The position numbers were made by a program, and so were the translations under genes. From contig JBBHKE010003366.1 in the NCBI GenBank assembly GCA_037447655.1, positions 102,750-166,749 on the forward strand: 64,000 nt of DNA, in the 5' to 3' direction. The notes beneath the pieces are model-generated. The model was not told the origin of the DNA. It worked only from the letters and a program-made list of their open reading frames with translations, and did not search any database. The first letter of the stretch is position 1. Every line of letters starts with the position of its first letter. The DNA comes from Zygnema cylindricum. Its lineage: Eukaryota; Streptophyta; Zygnematophyceae; Zygnematales; Zygnemataceae. Shown here in pieces: positions 11,146-23,915 of this stretch.

Positions 11146-11520
11146 CGGGAATTCTCTTTGGGCTGACTAATACAATTGTGAGTCGCTATCCAAGGTTCTC
11201 AACAACGATTGGAAGCTTTTTTTCTTCTCTCTGTCCATGAAATAGTACTACTTTGGAGCAATTCCAACACCCCCTTTTTTGTCACGTAGTTCTTGGGTGT
11301 CCTTGGAGTGCAAAGTGACCTTAAAAAAAACCTAATATACTCAGATTCAACACCAAGGATAAAAAATCCACCAAAATGAACAAGACATAATTGGAAAATC
11401 ACATTCGTACAAGAGCAGTTTAAATAGTTTTTATCGGGCGGATATGATAAATAAAGGCATTATATTCAACGCACATATTCAACCTGGCAGTTCACAAAGA
11501 GGTAAAGTAAATGTAGGCTA

Positions 11521-11776
11521 CATTGCCCATCATTATTAGCTTTAAAGATTTTTTAGTGTTAATACGAAATAATTTCATTTGATGCTAATTTAGTGCAAGG
11601 AGACGTGGCAGTTGTAGACCATTATACCATTGGGACTCAAGCTGGTTTACCATCGCGCTTTTTAATTCAATTTGCTTTTGTTTTTTCATTAAATAGCGCT
11701 GTTAACACTATTTCATGATTTTCAGCCAAAAAAAATCGCTCCCAAATGAGTGTTAACTCTAATAACGATGGCAATG
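11521..11776. mobile_element. Family A MITE, 256 bp
   Basis: The left end CATTGCCCATCATTATTAGC is preceded by TA. The reverse complement of the right end reads CATTGCCATCGTTATTAGAG and is followed by TG, probably a decayed TA. It shares the internal tagtgcaaggaga-gtggcag word with the copy at 42040-42246, so these two form a subfamily. Confidence 0.75.
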
Positions 11777-12396
11777 TGGTTGAAGTAGACAATAACCACA
11801 CACATGAAATCAAACAGTTTAAACAGTTTTACTGATAAAAGGTTGACGGTAAAAATCTGGTTCAAATACTTGATTCATACTATTTGACGGGGAAGGGGTG
11901 CCTTTCCTACCCAAATTCTTGTCAAATTATCAAAGACGATCCCGGCTTTGAACCTAAGAAATTTGGACTAAAAGTTGAGCTTCCTGACTCACATAAGGCA
12001 ATCAAAAACGTCACATATATATATATCTTGTTTTCTTCTGAGTATTCTCATTACACAGTTAAGGTCCGATACATGAAAATGCCTCCTGACAATAAAAAAC
12101 TGACATGTTCAATAACCAGTAAAGCCTCTGCCTTTTCTCGACATTCATCCTTTTCTGACAAACTCACAATCTTTCAAAAAAAGGCACGTACATGAAAATT
12201 TTCCAACCAAAACATAACTTGCCAAACAAAAATTCGGCAAAACCTAATACATAACACAATAATATGACGTAGGTCACCCTTTCCATTTCGGGTTTCTTTG
12301 CACCTTTTAGAGTTTTTTTTGGATTTTCAGGGTTTTTTTGGAATTTTAGGGTTTTCTAAGGTTTTCGAGGGTGCTTTAGGGTTTTGTTCCATGCTC
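11777..12396. other. 3' flank of the anthranilate synthase gene
   Basis: No gene is seen. A 103-codon plus-strand ORF (11884-12195) has no recognisable motif. The part 12270-12390 has short agggttttt-type repeats next to the stop codon of the minus-strand gene and probably includes its 3' untranslated region. Confidence 0.4.
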
Positions 12397-13690
12397 TTAA
12401 CATGATCCACCCTCGTTGTTAACAAATTGCTCTTCCGGTGAAAGAAATGCAGCTTCCGCTAAGTCAATGGCTCTCTCCAGTCCCGCGGCCTTGTTCACAC
12501 ATTCTTGATATTCTGACTCCGGGTTACTATCGGCCACTATTCCCGCCCCGGCTTGAAGGTGAACGACCCACTCCCGTCGATGCTTCACATCCTCATACGA
12601 ATATAGTGTATCATATCGAGCAAAAGTGGGAAAAACCATAGTTCTTAGAGCTAAAGCAATGTCCATCTCGCCCGTGAAGGAAACATAACCCATTCCTCCA
12701 CTGTAAGGTCCTCGCCTTGTCGGTTCGAGCTCGTCTATTAGCTCCATGGCTCGAACTTTCGGTGCTCCACTAACGGTTCCGACGGGTAAAGCAGCTCGAA
12801 GAGCGTCCCAGCAAGTGAGATTATCCAAGAGCTCTCCGGTTACCTGCTCTCTCTCTCTCACAAGTACATTTCGATGTCAGACTGAAGCCTTTCTTTTTGA
12901 TAATAACAGACTGTCGCCTTTCTTTATGAAATTAACAGTCAGTAACCTTCTTTCGGAACAGCAAATTCGGCCAAAGGACTATAACCGTCCTTTTTCCCAA
13001 GCGGAATTTTTACTCGCGAGACTGTAACCCTTACTTGTAACTGTTAATCTAAAAAGGCGCGTCTTTCAACAGCGAATGGCTAGTGAAATTCAAGAAAAAA
13101 AAATAATTGAAAAGTGATATAACACAAGGATCTCAAGGCCATATTTTTTCCCAAAACATCAGGAATAAAATGACCAGTGCAAGTACAAAGAGTCCCAAGG
13201 ACTATCAAATTGGGATTTGGATGCGTCAAATAATGTTCACCTCCGCAGATGAATCCTTTTGTAAATACCAACTAGTCCTTCATCTTTCAAAAACAGAAAC
13301 AGAGGACCATTACAGGTGACCAACACAAACTCCCTCCATAGAGGACACGAAATATAACAATACTTTTTAAGCTAGACTGGCAAATTTGGAGAGGAGAGAG
13401 AGAGGTCCGTACCGTAGAACTGATGTGCATGACATGGGAATAACGCTCAATATCCATCAGCTTCTCTACACGTACCGTTCCAGCTTTTGAAACCTAAAAA
13501 TAGACCCACAGTCAACAAGAGTCAAATGAGAGGTAGAAGATTTTACAACATTAAGCTGTTAGTGTATTTGCAACATCATAAAAAAGTTTGTGGTGCGATA
13601 AACTGCAGTTTAGAGCTACCCACTCTCATATGAATACTCAACCTCAAACATATTTGTTAGCGTTGGGTATCGAGGACCGTTTGCCGATAT

Positions 13691-13724
<34 letters not shown>

Positions 13725-16700
13725 ATTTCAGGTACCCGATAATCGATATATCGATTATCAAAACATAGCGATATATCGTATCGCCAATATATCGAGGCAG
13801 TAAAAAAAAAATAAAAAAAAAATTATCACGGGCTCCAAAGTCACGTGCCTTCGGACAAGGTGACCGTAAAATCTTTGCCAAAAAGAAATACGGTTTTTTC
13901 ATGGAAGTCAGCAGAGTGAAGGAGATCTCTGAGGTACATTGACGCGGTACACTTGCGAAGTACACGTACATCATACGCAAGTACGGATTTCCATACGCAA
14001 ATGGTCGGTTTTCAAATCTTTGACGATTTTAGAGATTTGATTGCCACTCAAATCAAAACACGTATGTAAAAACTTGTTTACAGACGATACGCGATGTAAC
14101 CGAGGCCTCTGTAATACAGAAATTATGCTGTCCGTACTATTACAGAGAGACCTCCTTATGTAACCATACCCCAAATAAGTAATTATATGAATTACAGAAT
14201 TAGTACTTTTTTGTCGTTTTCATTTTGCGGCGTCTACCTTTAAGTCACGGAACGTAAATCACGTCGTACGTGGCGTATCAGACAATTTGTCTTTTTCGCT
14301 AAAATAACATATTATATAAAAATATAAAATATTAAATTTGAAAAATACTATATATCGCGATATTTATCGCGATAATTTATGTTGGTCCCGGTACGATATA
14401 TCGAGGATTCTGTTCGATCGATATTCGATATATCGAATATCGAAATTATCGCGATTTGAATTTACCCGATACCCAACACTAATATTTGTCGATTTTCTCC
14501 CAAATTCCTCAACATTACATTAATACAGAACATCAAAAGTTTACGACCTCCTATCCTTAATATCTACAAATTAATATGCATAATACCCCGAACCTGTGAG
14601 AACAATGCTTGTATGGTTTTCAAAAATTCGTCAGTAGATGGTCAATGTCATCAACAAACAGCATCCTCCATTTCCATTATTTAACTCCGAAACCCAATAA
14701 CCATAAAAGGAGTATTTACTAATACGCATGTAAGTACAATTTTACCTTTCCAACATCATTGCGGCCGAGATCCACAAGCATGACATGTTCCGCACATTCT
14801 TTTTCGTCTGCTAGCAAATCCTCAGCCAATGCTGCGTCCTGTTCAGGAGTGACACCTCGTCTTCTTGTGCCGGCCAATGGTCGGTTCACAACTCGTCTCT
14901 ATAAAAGCCGAAAAGCTCACATCAGTTTTGTCAGGCCACGACAAACTGTTAACAGTTAAACTGATAGACACTCAATCCCAGTTAAAATCTGCATCGAAAT
15001 GCTTAGGTGCAGCATCAATTTAAACAGAAAAGTACATTTCATACATGTAGTACTAATACAAGCATACATGTAATTACCAAACTCCTTATTTTCATCCGTA
15101 CGCATTTATTCCAGGAACTTTTGTTAACCAATGACAGACTAGCAGTGACATGGCTAACACGTTTGAGCGTTGTGCTTCAACATTGAAACAATTGTTCAAA
15201 CATTTAATGGTTCGGAGGAGCCGTTTAAACACAATACAGCTCTCACAGTATTAACAGAGCTCATCTCTACAAAAAGAGGTGGTATTTTTGCATCTAAATG
15301 GCGATTCAATGACTGCATGTGCATAAAGGCCTTAGAGCAGCACTCCGTTGGGGAGTTGCAACATAGTTCAAAAGTTGAATATGTATAGGCCTACTAGTTG
15401 CATATTATGCGTATTTAAGTTCGCAAAGTCCACATGTAACATGGATTTTCCATGTCGACAAACTAAAGGACAAAGAATAACACGTACTTCGAGCAATCCA
15501 ACAGTTAGAATTAGAGACACTAACGTGTAGATTTTCTGTCCGGTTGCCTCAACTACACCGTGAATTGTTATTAGCCTTATGTACTCTATATCGGCACCCC
15601 AAAATTTTGACATTGATACCTTAAATATAATAAGTTACACTATTTAAGGACGTGGACCATAATTTGCCACATCTCCTGGCACTAAATTAGAATGAATGAC
15701 GCTAATTTTTTCTTTACTCTAATAATTTCTATACGCTAATAACGATTCAAGGTGTAGTGTCGATATTCTTGCTCGATTTTTTTGTCTTGGGAACATGTGA
15801 CGTCACATCAGCATCTGACATTAGGGTGGTGGGCCTCGACCTGACATGCTTTCGTGAGCTACCATACATATACTCGTAAAATATCAGTTTTCCATTGTGT
15901 GAATTTTACCGACAAAAATGCCAGCTTTTGAACTGTGGGTTGTAATATCTACATGTGTTACTCGTTGAAACAAAGTGAAGAGAACAGTTTCACCGCAAAA
16001 TCATCGACACAGTTAAAACTGTTTACCAGTTAAAACTGGCTGTTTGCCTTTCACAATTTTAAAACCTGTGAACTCATGCAACAATATGTTCATCTCGACC
16101 TTGCACATATAAAAGATAAACCTCTTCTGGCTGAATAAGGAAGGAACCATCAGGAAAAAAAAACCATTGCATAAGAAAATCCAGAATCGCAGAGAATACA
16201 CATCACGAACAGATAAGGTAGAAAGGGAAATAAATAAGGAAAACAGAATGAACTGAGTTTAGTAAGTCGACTCACTTCAGGTGCTATTCGACAAAGAATT
16301 TCTGGACTAGAAGCCACCAAAATGCAGCCACGTGTCTGCACCAAATGATTCACATACAATTCAATCATCAGATAACCGCCCTGTGATTGGCAACAAAGTA
16401 AACAACATATTCATACATAAATAAGCCAATTTCACGTTTGTCTTTCACGTGTTTTCCACCTCAGCCTCTAAGTCTACTACAGACCACCTGCCTACTGATG
16501 ATGAAGCATTAAAACATCAAATTTCGGAACTCCCTCAAACAAAAACTCTTGAAAGTGTTCTAACATAGAGAGAACAGTTTAGTGTCTAAATGCTTTTTCA
16601 CACAAAAACTCAAATTGTTGAGTCTGTCGTTCCCAAAAACTGCAGAAGTCCTACAAAAGCTTTAAAAGAATGATAGCAAATAAATTAAGGAGACAACAAA

Positions 16701-19700
16701 CCAAACTCACCTGAAGGTAAGTGAGGTATGGACTCGGGTTGACGATCCGCAAAGCACGGTAAACCTCAAAGGGATCTGAAAATGTCCGGCGTTCAAACCG
16801 CTGACTTAACACAATTTGAAAAATATCTCCAGCCAGTATGTGTTCCTTAGCCTTTTCTACAGCGCTCTTGTATTCATTTTTCGACATATTGGCCTCCTTC
16901 ACACGAGCACCAAACTGCTCCACAGCCAAATCAACAGAGCCGGAGAGAAGCCGGGGCCTGAAAACCAGCCATAGTTTCCCTAGAAAAGATCAGGACAGCA
17001 CAAAAAAGAAGAGAAACAGAGAGTCTGGTCTGCAGACTCAGATTTTTCATATGGTAGAAAAAAAAGGCCATGGATTCTCTAACAAGGATGAGAATACATC
17101 GTGAAAGAAGTCCAAGAGAGGAACTAATCTTAGGAAGGATAAAGCTGTGATTTTTCTAGCAAGGATCAGGCAGGACGAAAGGGAAGGCAGAAAAAGAAAC
17201 TAAATTGCAACCTCAGATTTCCATAACAAGTTAGGTCAAAGAGGAACTAGTCTACAATCTTAGATTCCTATGGGACCGAGGAAACGGCTTCACGACCGGA
17301 CCTACGAAAAGGAGAGCAACAGAAACTGTAATCTTAGGTTCCTTGAGACTGAGAAAAAACTGTAAGATTAAGTAGCAACGATTAAGATGGGATAAAAAAT
17401 GACAAATAAAAAAAAAACTAATTGGCAATCCCAGACACTGAAAAAAAGACCTAAATTTTCTATAGTAAGGATCAGGATGGAACGCGAAGGCAGAATGAAG
17501 ATCTGAAATGTGATCACAAATTTCTTGCAGAACACAACGGATTAGAACATTCTATTTCTACTCTATTCTATTCTATGTACTATTTTCTATATGAAGAAAA
17601 GATACTCACGCCATGCATGGCTGAAGTCGTCCAACTAAAGCATTGAGACGCTTTTTTCCGTTGCTGTATGCCTCCTCTACTGAATCAAATTTGAGAAGAT
17701 GAACCCAGCAAACGACAAAGACAACCTACAGAGATAGGGGAAGGAAGTCACAGGACATGAAAAAAACTAAATTAGAATAAAAAATATTGGTCAAAAGTCA
17801 TCCTCACAATTGTTCGGCCCTAAAACCAGCAGCATTTCCTCAGACTGAGAACATAGTTCACGGTTCCTTTGGATGCCCGGAATCCACTCCAATGTTCAAT
17901 GAGTTGAAAATTTTAATTTCGAAAGAAAACGCCTTGCTAAACCCAAGAATTGAGTGGACAGGTAAAAATTCAAACAGAACAGTTTAGTTTGCAAACATTC
18001 TTTTTTTCAGAATGCTCAACTACGTCATCGGTAACATATCATACACTATCGATTTCAATTCAAAGGTAGGACAAACCAATACTGCAATTTAACGGATATC
18101 GAAATGTCGACAGAAACTTACTTTGTTGACATGGTCAAAAACAACCACATCGTTATACAGTCCTAAATGAATATCTGGCAAACCCCTGTCGTCTTCAGGA
18201 GCTTTATCAAATGGGAGTTTCCGTTTTTCTACATAACGCACAGTATCGTAGGAAGTATATCCCACCCATCCACCTGCAAGAACCCCCCTTCCCTTTTTTC
18301 ATTATGTGACTTACCTCCATTGAATCGACTAAGTGTAAAGATGAAAAAAAATGAAGAACTGAGTAATTACTGTAAAACATTCAGATAAAGGTTGGGCCGA
18401 ACAATCCATGGAAATAGACAAGACATCATATACACCAGCTTAGGCTTTTAGAACATCTAACATGATCAAGAGTTTACTCTGACAATAACTTATTGAAAAT
18501 CTCGATGGCTGAAAATCACACAACTCACATCGTTACTTCAAGACTTCTACTTTTAAACAAGAACATGATGAACACCGATCACAATGTAACAAAACGGTGA
18601 GGATAGCTTCGAACAACAAGTAGAAAGAGAAATTGAAAAATTGAAAACAAGATTGGCTCATCTTTTCCTCTCAATTGAAAAATGTTTTCCTAAGAGGCAA
18701 ACTATGGAAAAGACTATTCGTGATTATCTGGATTTGAACAAAATACATTAGAAACAAAAAGGTATACCCCACACGCCTCATTTATTTCATGACAACAGAA
18801 AAGGTATTCCAATGGAAAGTACCCATGCATACAGTTTCTCATTAGAATTAGTTCATAACCCAACCAATGAGTAGGGTTTTTTAGGATTGCATGAGACATA
18901 CCACAAAAAGCCTTGGGAAGACCCTCAACTGGTGCAGGTTTCCATTCTGCTGAAAGGTCCCCAGGTGTCTTCATGGGATCTTCCGAAAGAGTTTCTACCC
19001 GAGTTCCTGCTGTGTGATCGAGAACTGTCACAAGATCCTCTTTTGCAATAATCTCCATAGCTGGTTGTGCCCCAACATAGCTGTATCGACCCTGATGCCA
19101 AGAAACGGGATAAAAAATAAATTGTAAGTACAGCTATAAAGTAACACCGTTAATGTTGTACCGGAAAAACTCTCTCATGAAAAAGTACAATAGTTGTCAT
19201 CTAAAGTCCACGGGTGTACAAAACTATGTGTGCGTACACTATGTCCATGGTTGACATGTAGTTTAATGAGCAGTTTACTACATGTACTTCAGCTCAAGTA
19301 AGTTAATGAAGAAAGAGAATCTATAGGACCTTGTGACAGTAGGGACAGGGCCGGATGACACTACAGCTGTTATGCTTTCATCAAGGGAACAGAAACAGAT
19401 TGTAGAGAGAAAGAAAAGAGGCAAGGTTCAGTTTTAGCCTCTAGGCTTATGCAAACCTGTAACATACTGCAACTGAAATGATAAAAGTCAATCTAGATTA
19501 TCCAGTTTCAGTCCAAAGATTTTTTCAGGGAGGAGTGAAGTCAGGAAAATGAGCAAATTGTAGGCATCATTTTCTTTTTTCCTTCCCCTTCCGCTGTTCA
19601 GTTTAGCCTTCACGTGCTGATAGATGTAATTTTAGAATACCATTGTCTCAGCCAAGAAACATCAGCCAGTAGCAAGAGACGGCAAACCCTAAAAATATTT

Positions 19701-22695
19701 AGGAGAGATGACAGCAATAGCAAAGGATCAATTGCGAGCTCAAATAATCTGCCTTTTCTGTTTTACATCATTTGTAAGATGGTTATGCAAGCCCTTTTCT
19801 ATCACGTGAACTTTCTATGCCTATCACAAACAGAGGGGATTTAGTCCACGACACGACTCCCAACAGCTCCATTAAGTAAAAACGGATTTTATTTTTGGAT
19901 TCAATACTTTCTGGATTTCTCACAATGACTAAGAAAGAGAATGTAGCCCACCACACTGCTCCCAACTACTCCATGTTCGACGGATTCAAATAAGAAGCTT
20001 GGCGCCTCTCTGTCATCCTCTCGAACAAGACAGCGGTATGCAAGGACAGGTGTCAAGTGGTCGGAAAACACTCGTCTAAAGACAGGAACCAAATTGCCTC
20101 TTCGGGCAGCTTCCTGAAATAGCAAGTATTCTGCCCATGGAGAGACATTGTCAGCCATAAATTATTGTGTGTGGATCCACCTCACAACTGCTAAACCTCA
20201 TTAATTATTGCAATGATGAAAAAAATAAAACACTATCATAGAGAAAGATCTAAACTTTGTGTTGACTGACGTTTGCTGCTAGAGCTTGGCCCGTACTGGA
20301 AGCTATGCATGGGTCTTAAATGAAACGTGAGAAATCACCTCCCCATCATATACACAAAAAAACAACGAAGATCATGATTAAATGTCTTCATAGCTACAAA
20401 CGTCGGGATGATTATGTCCGTTGATATGTTGAAAAATGATCATTTTGAGAAAATACGACCAAGAAAATGAAATACATCCCAGGTAGGCACGATCTTGCCA
20501 ATGAAGTGAACTTGCAAATATTAAGTGGTAATCTGCCGAGCTTTCACTTTACTGTGCATCTACAAGTTTGTAATACTTAGCTACACTAGTGATTGTCAGG
20601 CACTTAAATAGACTTATCAAAGTCAAGGGAGATAGCCACCTCCAGAGATTGCTGCCGTTCCACTAAAACCTTGAGGTTCCGATTCGCCAGGTACATCCTT
20701 CATATCGGAGGATGAGGAACTCAGCATATCCTTCTCCCCTGTCATGGCTGCCATTACAGTTCCCAATCGTACCCTATACTTCAGCAACAGCTCTTTTTAT
20801 TAAAAGCAAACCTTCTATTTCTCCTTCAGCAATTGCCCCAGCAATTATCTTGGACAACAAGTTGGAACTATCATCATCCATACATGAGGAACATACCAAC
20901 GTTTCGGAAGTACTAACAAATTGCAAAAAGACACACATGCCTTAACACCCACTACTTTCTTTCATTTTCATCCCCACTCTCTCACTTTCTCCAGACAAAG
21001 GCCTAGAGGGGCTTGCCTGAGGAAACAGCAGCCGCTTCACATGTTGTGACCGACGCCCTCCTTTGATGATGTATTTGACAATTGTTTGGTTCAGTCATTC
21101 CTCCAAATGTTGCATCAGCAAGAGGAAAATAAGGTCCTTTCCCAAAAACTTCATGTTGTGTGTTTAGCTGAGGCTTCAATGGTTGTCGATGTGAAGGTGG
21201 TGAACTTGCTACAGAGCCTGAAAAGAGTTCACGCCAAAAAAAATCACTATCGCATGGATGAAAACAACTTTCTTCCAAGGCGGTAATAGCAAGAGGATTT
21301 TCGAATCTAAACTTGAGATCCTATTGCATATATAAAAACAACTTTCTTCCACCGCAATAATTGCAACAATTCTCAAATATAAACTTAACACACTTAGCAA
21401 CCCACCAGTAACAAGCCTGCCTACATTGCTTTGCCGGAACCTATATCAGCAAATTCACAGCTCCCCCTAGAGAGCGGAGGAAAGATTGTGAGGAGAGGGA
21501 TGAAAAACTGAACGTGAAACTCTGGGTAGAATGAGAGGAAAATGAAGGAGAGAGAGAAACGGAGGAAAGAAAGAGGGAGTAGCAAAGAATGTGAGGAGAG
21601 AGGAGAAACTGAAAGCAAAACTGCATTTGGTGCGTTCAATGGGTACAGGGAGAGAGAAAGAAGTGGAACAGCCCACCCACAACTAGCTTCCACAAAAGTA
21701 AGGGCATCTTCATAAGTCCAGCATCCCGGGACCAACACCAAATTGAAACAATACCGGCAATTGACCGATGCTACTCCCTAAGCAATTATCGCTTGTCTAT
21801 GCTATTGGGTCCGCATTTCTGGCCCGTACTGCTTATTACAAAAGAATAGTCAAATCTAAAAATGAATGAGAAGGTCATTAACGCAATGCACAGAGTTTTC
21901 CTAATTATGAACGATGTCCAGCCAGGAATGTGGAATGTCTAGGGCAATATCAAGTGCTCAAATACAATTGGTGCAAACAACCACCGGTGGTAAAAAAATT
22001 ATAGTGTTTTTGACTCAAGCTCTCCAGGTTTAGCTGCGAATTTGCGACCAACCCTAAAAACCCTAAATCTTCCACCGAACACCGAGCTGTTCAATATCTG
22101 TGACCTACTTCCAGTTCTGTATGCTCTCACTGATGCATTGTGAGCCTTTCCAGTGTTTACTATTTAATGTAATTCAATTTTCCACTCCCAGTCCTCCTGA
22201 GGCTCCCCAATGAACAGAAACATTTTAAGGTCATATGCCTCTTCCTCCAATAGCTCTCCTGCTGTACTTTTGAGTTTCCAAACACATTAATACAACGGAC
22301 AACCAGTCAAAGAAATCAGAATTGTCAATCCTTATCAACGACAACAAAGATCTCAAATTCATAAAAATACATATAGTAAAGATATCTACCCAATTTTGTG
22401 ATTTTAATCGTGCTAACTCTGCAGAATGCGAGCCAAGGAAGAGTCTAGAGGATCACTTATTTATTGAGTCTAGAGAATCACTTGCTTATTGACTCTAGAA
22501 AACCACTAAGTTATTGAGTCTAGAGGAGCACTTATTTATCATACCTGATGCTTTAGTGCGTCTTCTGGTAGACCCGTCAGTGAATAATCCAGTAATTTGT
22601 TCACCAAAATGGAAATTTCCAGAATGGATACTTGGCAATTTGCTTTCTGGCACGAAAATAGAGCCATTTGGCAGGCAGCTATAAAGGCAGGACAT
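12397..22695 (-). CDS. ASA: Anthranilate synthase alpha subunit (component I), plastid-type, 12-exon model
   Basis: This enzyme converts chorismate and glutamine-derived ammonia to anthranilate, the first committed step of tryptophan synthesis, in the chloroplast with a glutaminase beta subunit. Exons in transcript order: 22545-22695, 21017-21217, 20670-20792 (all tentative), 19952-20130, 18902-19091, 18122-18273, 17610-17725, 16711-16957, 16276-16335, 14746-14898, 13413-13493, 12397-12843. From 19952 down every junction is GT-AG and phase-consistent. Visible family motifs are [27 protein letters not shown] (region of the tryptophan feedback site), [87 protein letters not shown] and [11 protein letters not shown], i.e. 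the N-terminal domain then the chorismate-binding domain. The core is about 540 residues, as expected; the whole model is 699 residues. It diverges from MED6 across a 1.2-kb spacer. Confidence 0.93.
13658..14481. mobile_element. Non-autonomous hAT-like element with 8-bp TSD in an ASA intron
   Basis: The 8-bp direct repeat ATATTTGT flanks it at 13650-13657 and 14482-14489. Termini are TAGCGTTGGGTATCG on the left and TAGTGTTGGGTATCG on the right (reverse complement), matching the hAT YARNG rule. Both ends are packed with tcgatata / atatcga words, and a (TA)n run lies at 13697-13722. The 824-bp element is non-coding. It lies in the intron between exons 14746-14898 and 13413-13493. A related, truncated copy ends at 34274. 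Confidence 0.9.
15556..15754. mobile_element. Family A MITE, 199 bp, in an ASA intron
   Basis: A perfect TA duplication (15554-15555 and 15755-15756) flanks termini CACCGTGAATTGTTATTAG and, reverse-complemented, CACCTTGAATCGTTATTAG. This is the cleanest short copy of family A and defines its ends well. It lies in the intron between exons 16276-16335 and 14746-14898. Confidence 0.88.
16960..17560. repeat. Degenerate tandem repeats in an ASA intron
   Basis: The 652-bp intron 16958-17609 is largely made of degenerate 60-100 bp units. They share words such as aggatcagga, ga(a)ggcaga, gaaact and (c)tcagattt/cttagattcc (near 17000, 17160, 17270 and 17460). The repetition is visible but badly eroded. 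Confidence 0.55.
20670..22695 (-). CDS. ASA: Tentative 5' exons of anthranilate synthase (transit peptide region)
   Basis: Three candidate exons join in one frame to the confident part of the gene. 22545-22695 starts with an ATG ([11 protein letters not shown]) and ends TCAG before GTATGA. 21017-21217 starts after ttttcag and ends TCAG before GCAAGC, a GC-AG donor. 20670-20792 begins after aaaaag and ends CAAG before GTTTTAG; an alternative donor at 20640 keeps the same phase. This joins to an acceptor gggcag before 20130, giving [16 protein letters not shown]. The product is Ser-, Arg- and Thr-rich early on, as a chloroplast transit peptide should be. Alternatives are translation from ATG 20158, which would lack a transit peptide, or use of the acceptor at 20114. 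I place moderate trust in this model. Confidence 0.45.
21240..21385. repeat. ~80-bp direct duplication in ASA intron 1
   Basis: atgaaaacaactttcttcca at about 21257 and ataaaaacaactttcttcca at about 21332 start two diverged copies that continue with a gcaa-rich part and ctcaaatataaacttaa / cgaatctaaacttgaga. Confidence 0.6.
22441..22540. repeat. 4 x 25-bp tandem repeat beside a splice donor
   Basis: Four units start exactly 25 bp apart at 22441, 22466, 22491 and 22516, each of the form ga(g/c)tctaga followed by (c)actt-tta. The array ends 5 bp from the proposed exon 22545-22695, just inside the intron on the minus strand. Confidence 0.85.
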
Positions 22696-23915
22696 TTTTT
22701 ATAACACTAAATACCATGCGATGATTGAATAACGGGCGAAATAGAATAAGCTACTGTAGTTAATTGCTTATGCTCCTGCGTTTTAGCAAATCGGTTTTTT
22801 TTAGGTTTTGTTGCAATCAATAAGAGAATTGTGAAGAAGTGCAAATATGCCAAGAATCCAAAACAGATGAGGCGAAAAAACGAGAATTAATGAAGAATGT
22901 GTTCCATATTTTGAACACAATAATTTCTTAAGCATTTATGGATAAAATGGTAAAAGTGGAAACCATTCCGTGCTGAATGCGTTTGATTAGCTTCATCGAA
23001 CCCTCCACCCTGTCTGAATTTTGAACTCCCAAATACGTATGTTAAAAACGTGCGAAGATTTCGTGCGCAGTCCGCACATTTAACGGCAATTTTAAATATC
23101 CTAAAGTTAGAAACCGGTGGGAGCTATTTTCGCCATTATATTTTTGCTATTTCACCTTTTTGTGCATTGTACAAGTATTCGTACCGTTTCTTGTGCAATC
23201 GTACGTAATGTACTAGAAGTGTAAATTTTAGGACCGAACAATGAATTCGATTGTTGTCCTACGCAGATTTACGGTATGGTGCGAGATCGAACGTCTGTCA
23301 GAGAAGTTAGGATACTGCTTAACAGCTTAACAGCTGGAGATATTAAGTTTTTTAAAATAACTGCACTTCCCCCGGTTGTAACCGTACATGAAACTGAAGT
23401 GCGCGTCTGGCTGCATGGAAAACTCCCCTGTCGATGAATCGAAAACGGATTTCGCACTGTACGCAAATTTTGAATTTCCTGGCATCAAATCTTAATATGG
23501 AATGCGGATTCTAAACAAAATTTCTGCAGCGACGACTATGCAGTTTCTATTTATTATGGCTCCCATGAATTGAGGCACATCTTGAAACATTTCTTCTATC
23601 GTTATGCGGGTATCAAATTCAGCGTATATTGATAGCTTTGCTCACAGTATCGTGGTCTTTTCTGAGCTCTCGCAGCAAAATCTGTCTTTGTATTATTTAT
23701 CCTTTAGCAGGCAGAATCAGGAGACAAAATTCCTCTGGATTTTACAGCATTTATGAGAACGTTTCTATTTCTTCAAATGTGCGCCGCTGCACTTGAAAAT
23801 ATTTTAGTTATATGAAATCTCATTATGTATGTATATTCCCTAGAACCACACCCGTAGCTTTCAAACCTTCCTTTTCTCAAATCTAAATTTTCGCGTCGAA
23901 TTAGAAACGGCAACC
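22696..23915. promoter_or_regulatory. Divergent intergenic region between ASA and MED6
   Basis: This 1.2-kb stretch separates the proposed minus-strand ASA start from the plus-strand MED6 start, so both promoters must lie in it if the ASA 5' model holds. I find no confident TATA box or other named element. It contains no obvious transposon termini, unlike most non-coding sequence in this window. Confidence 0.45.
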
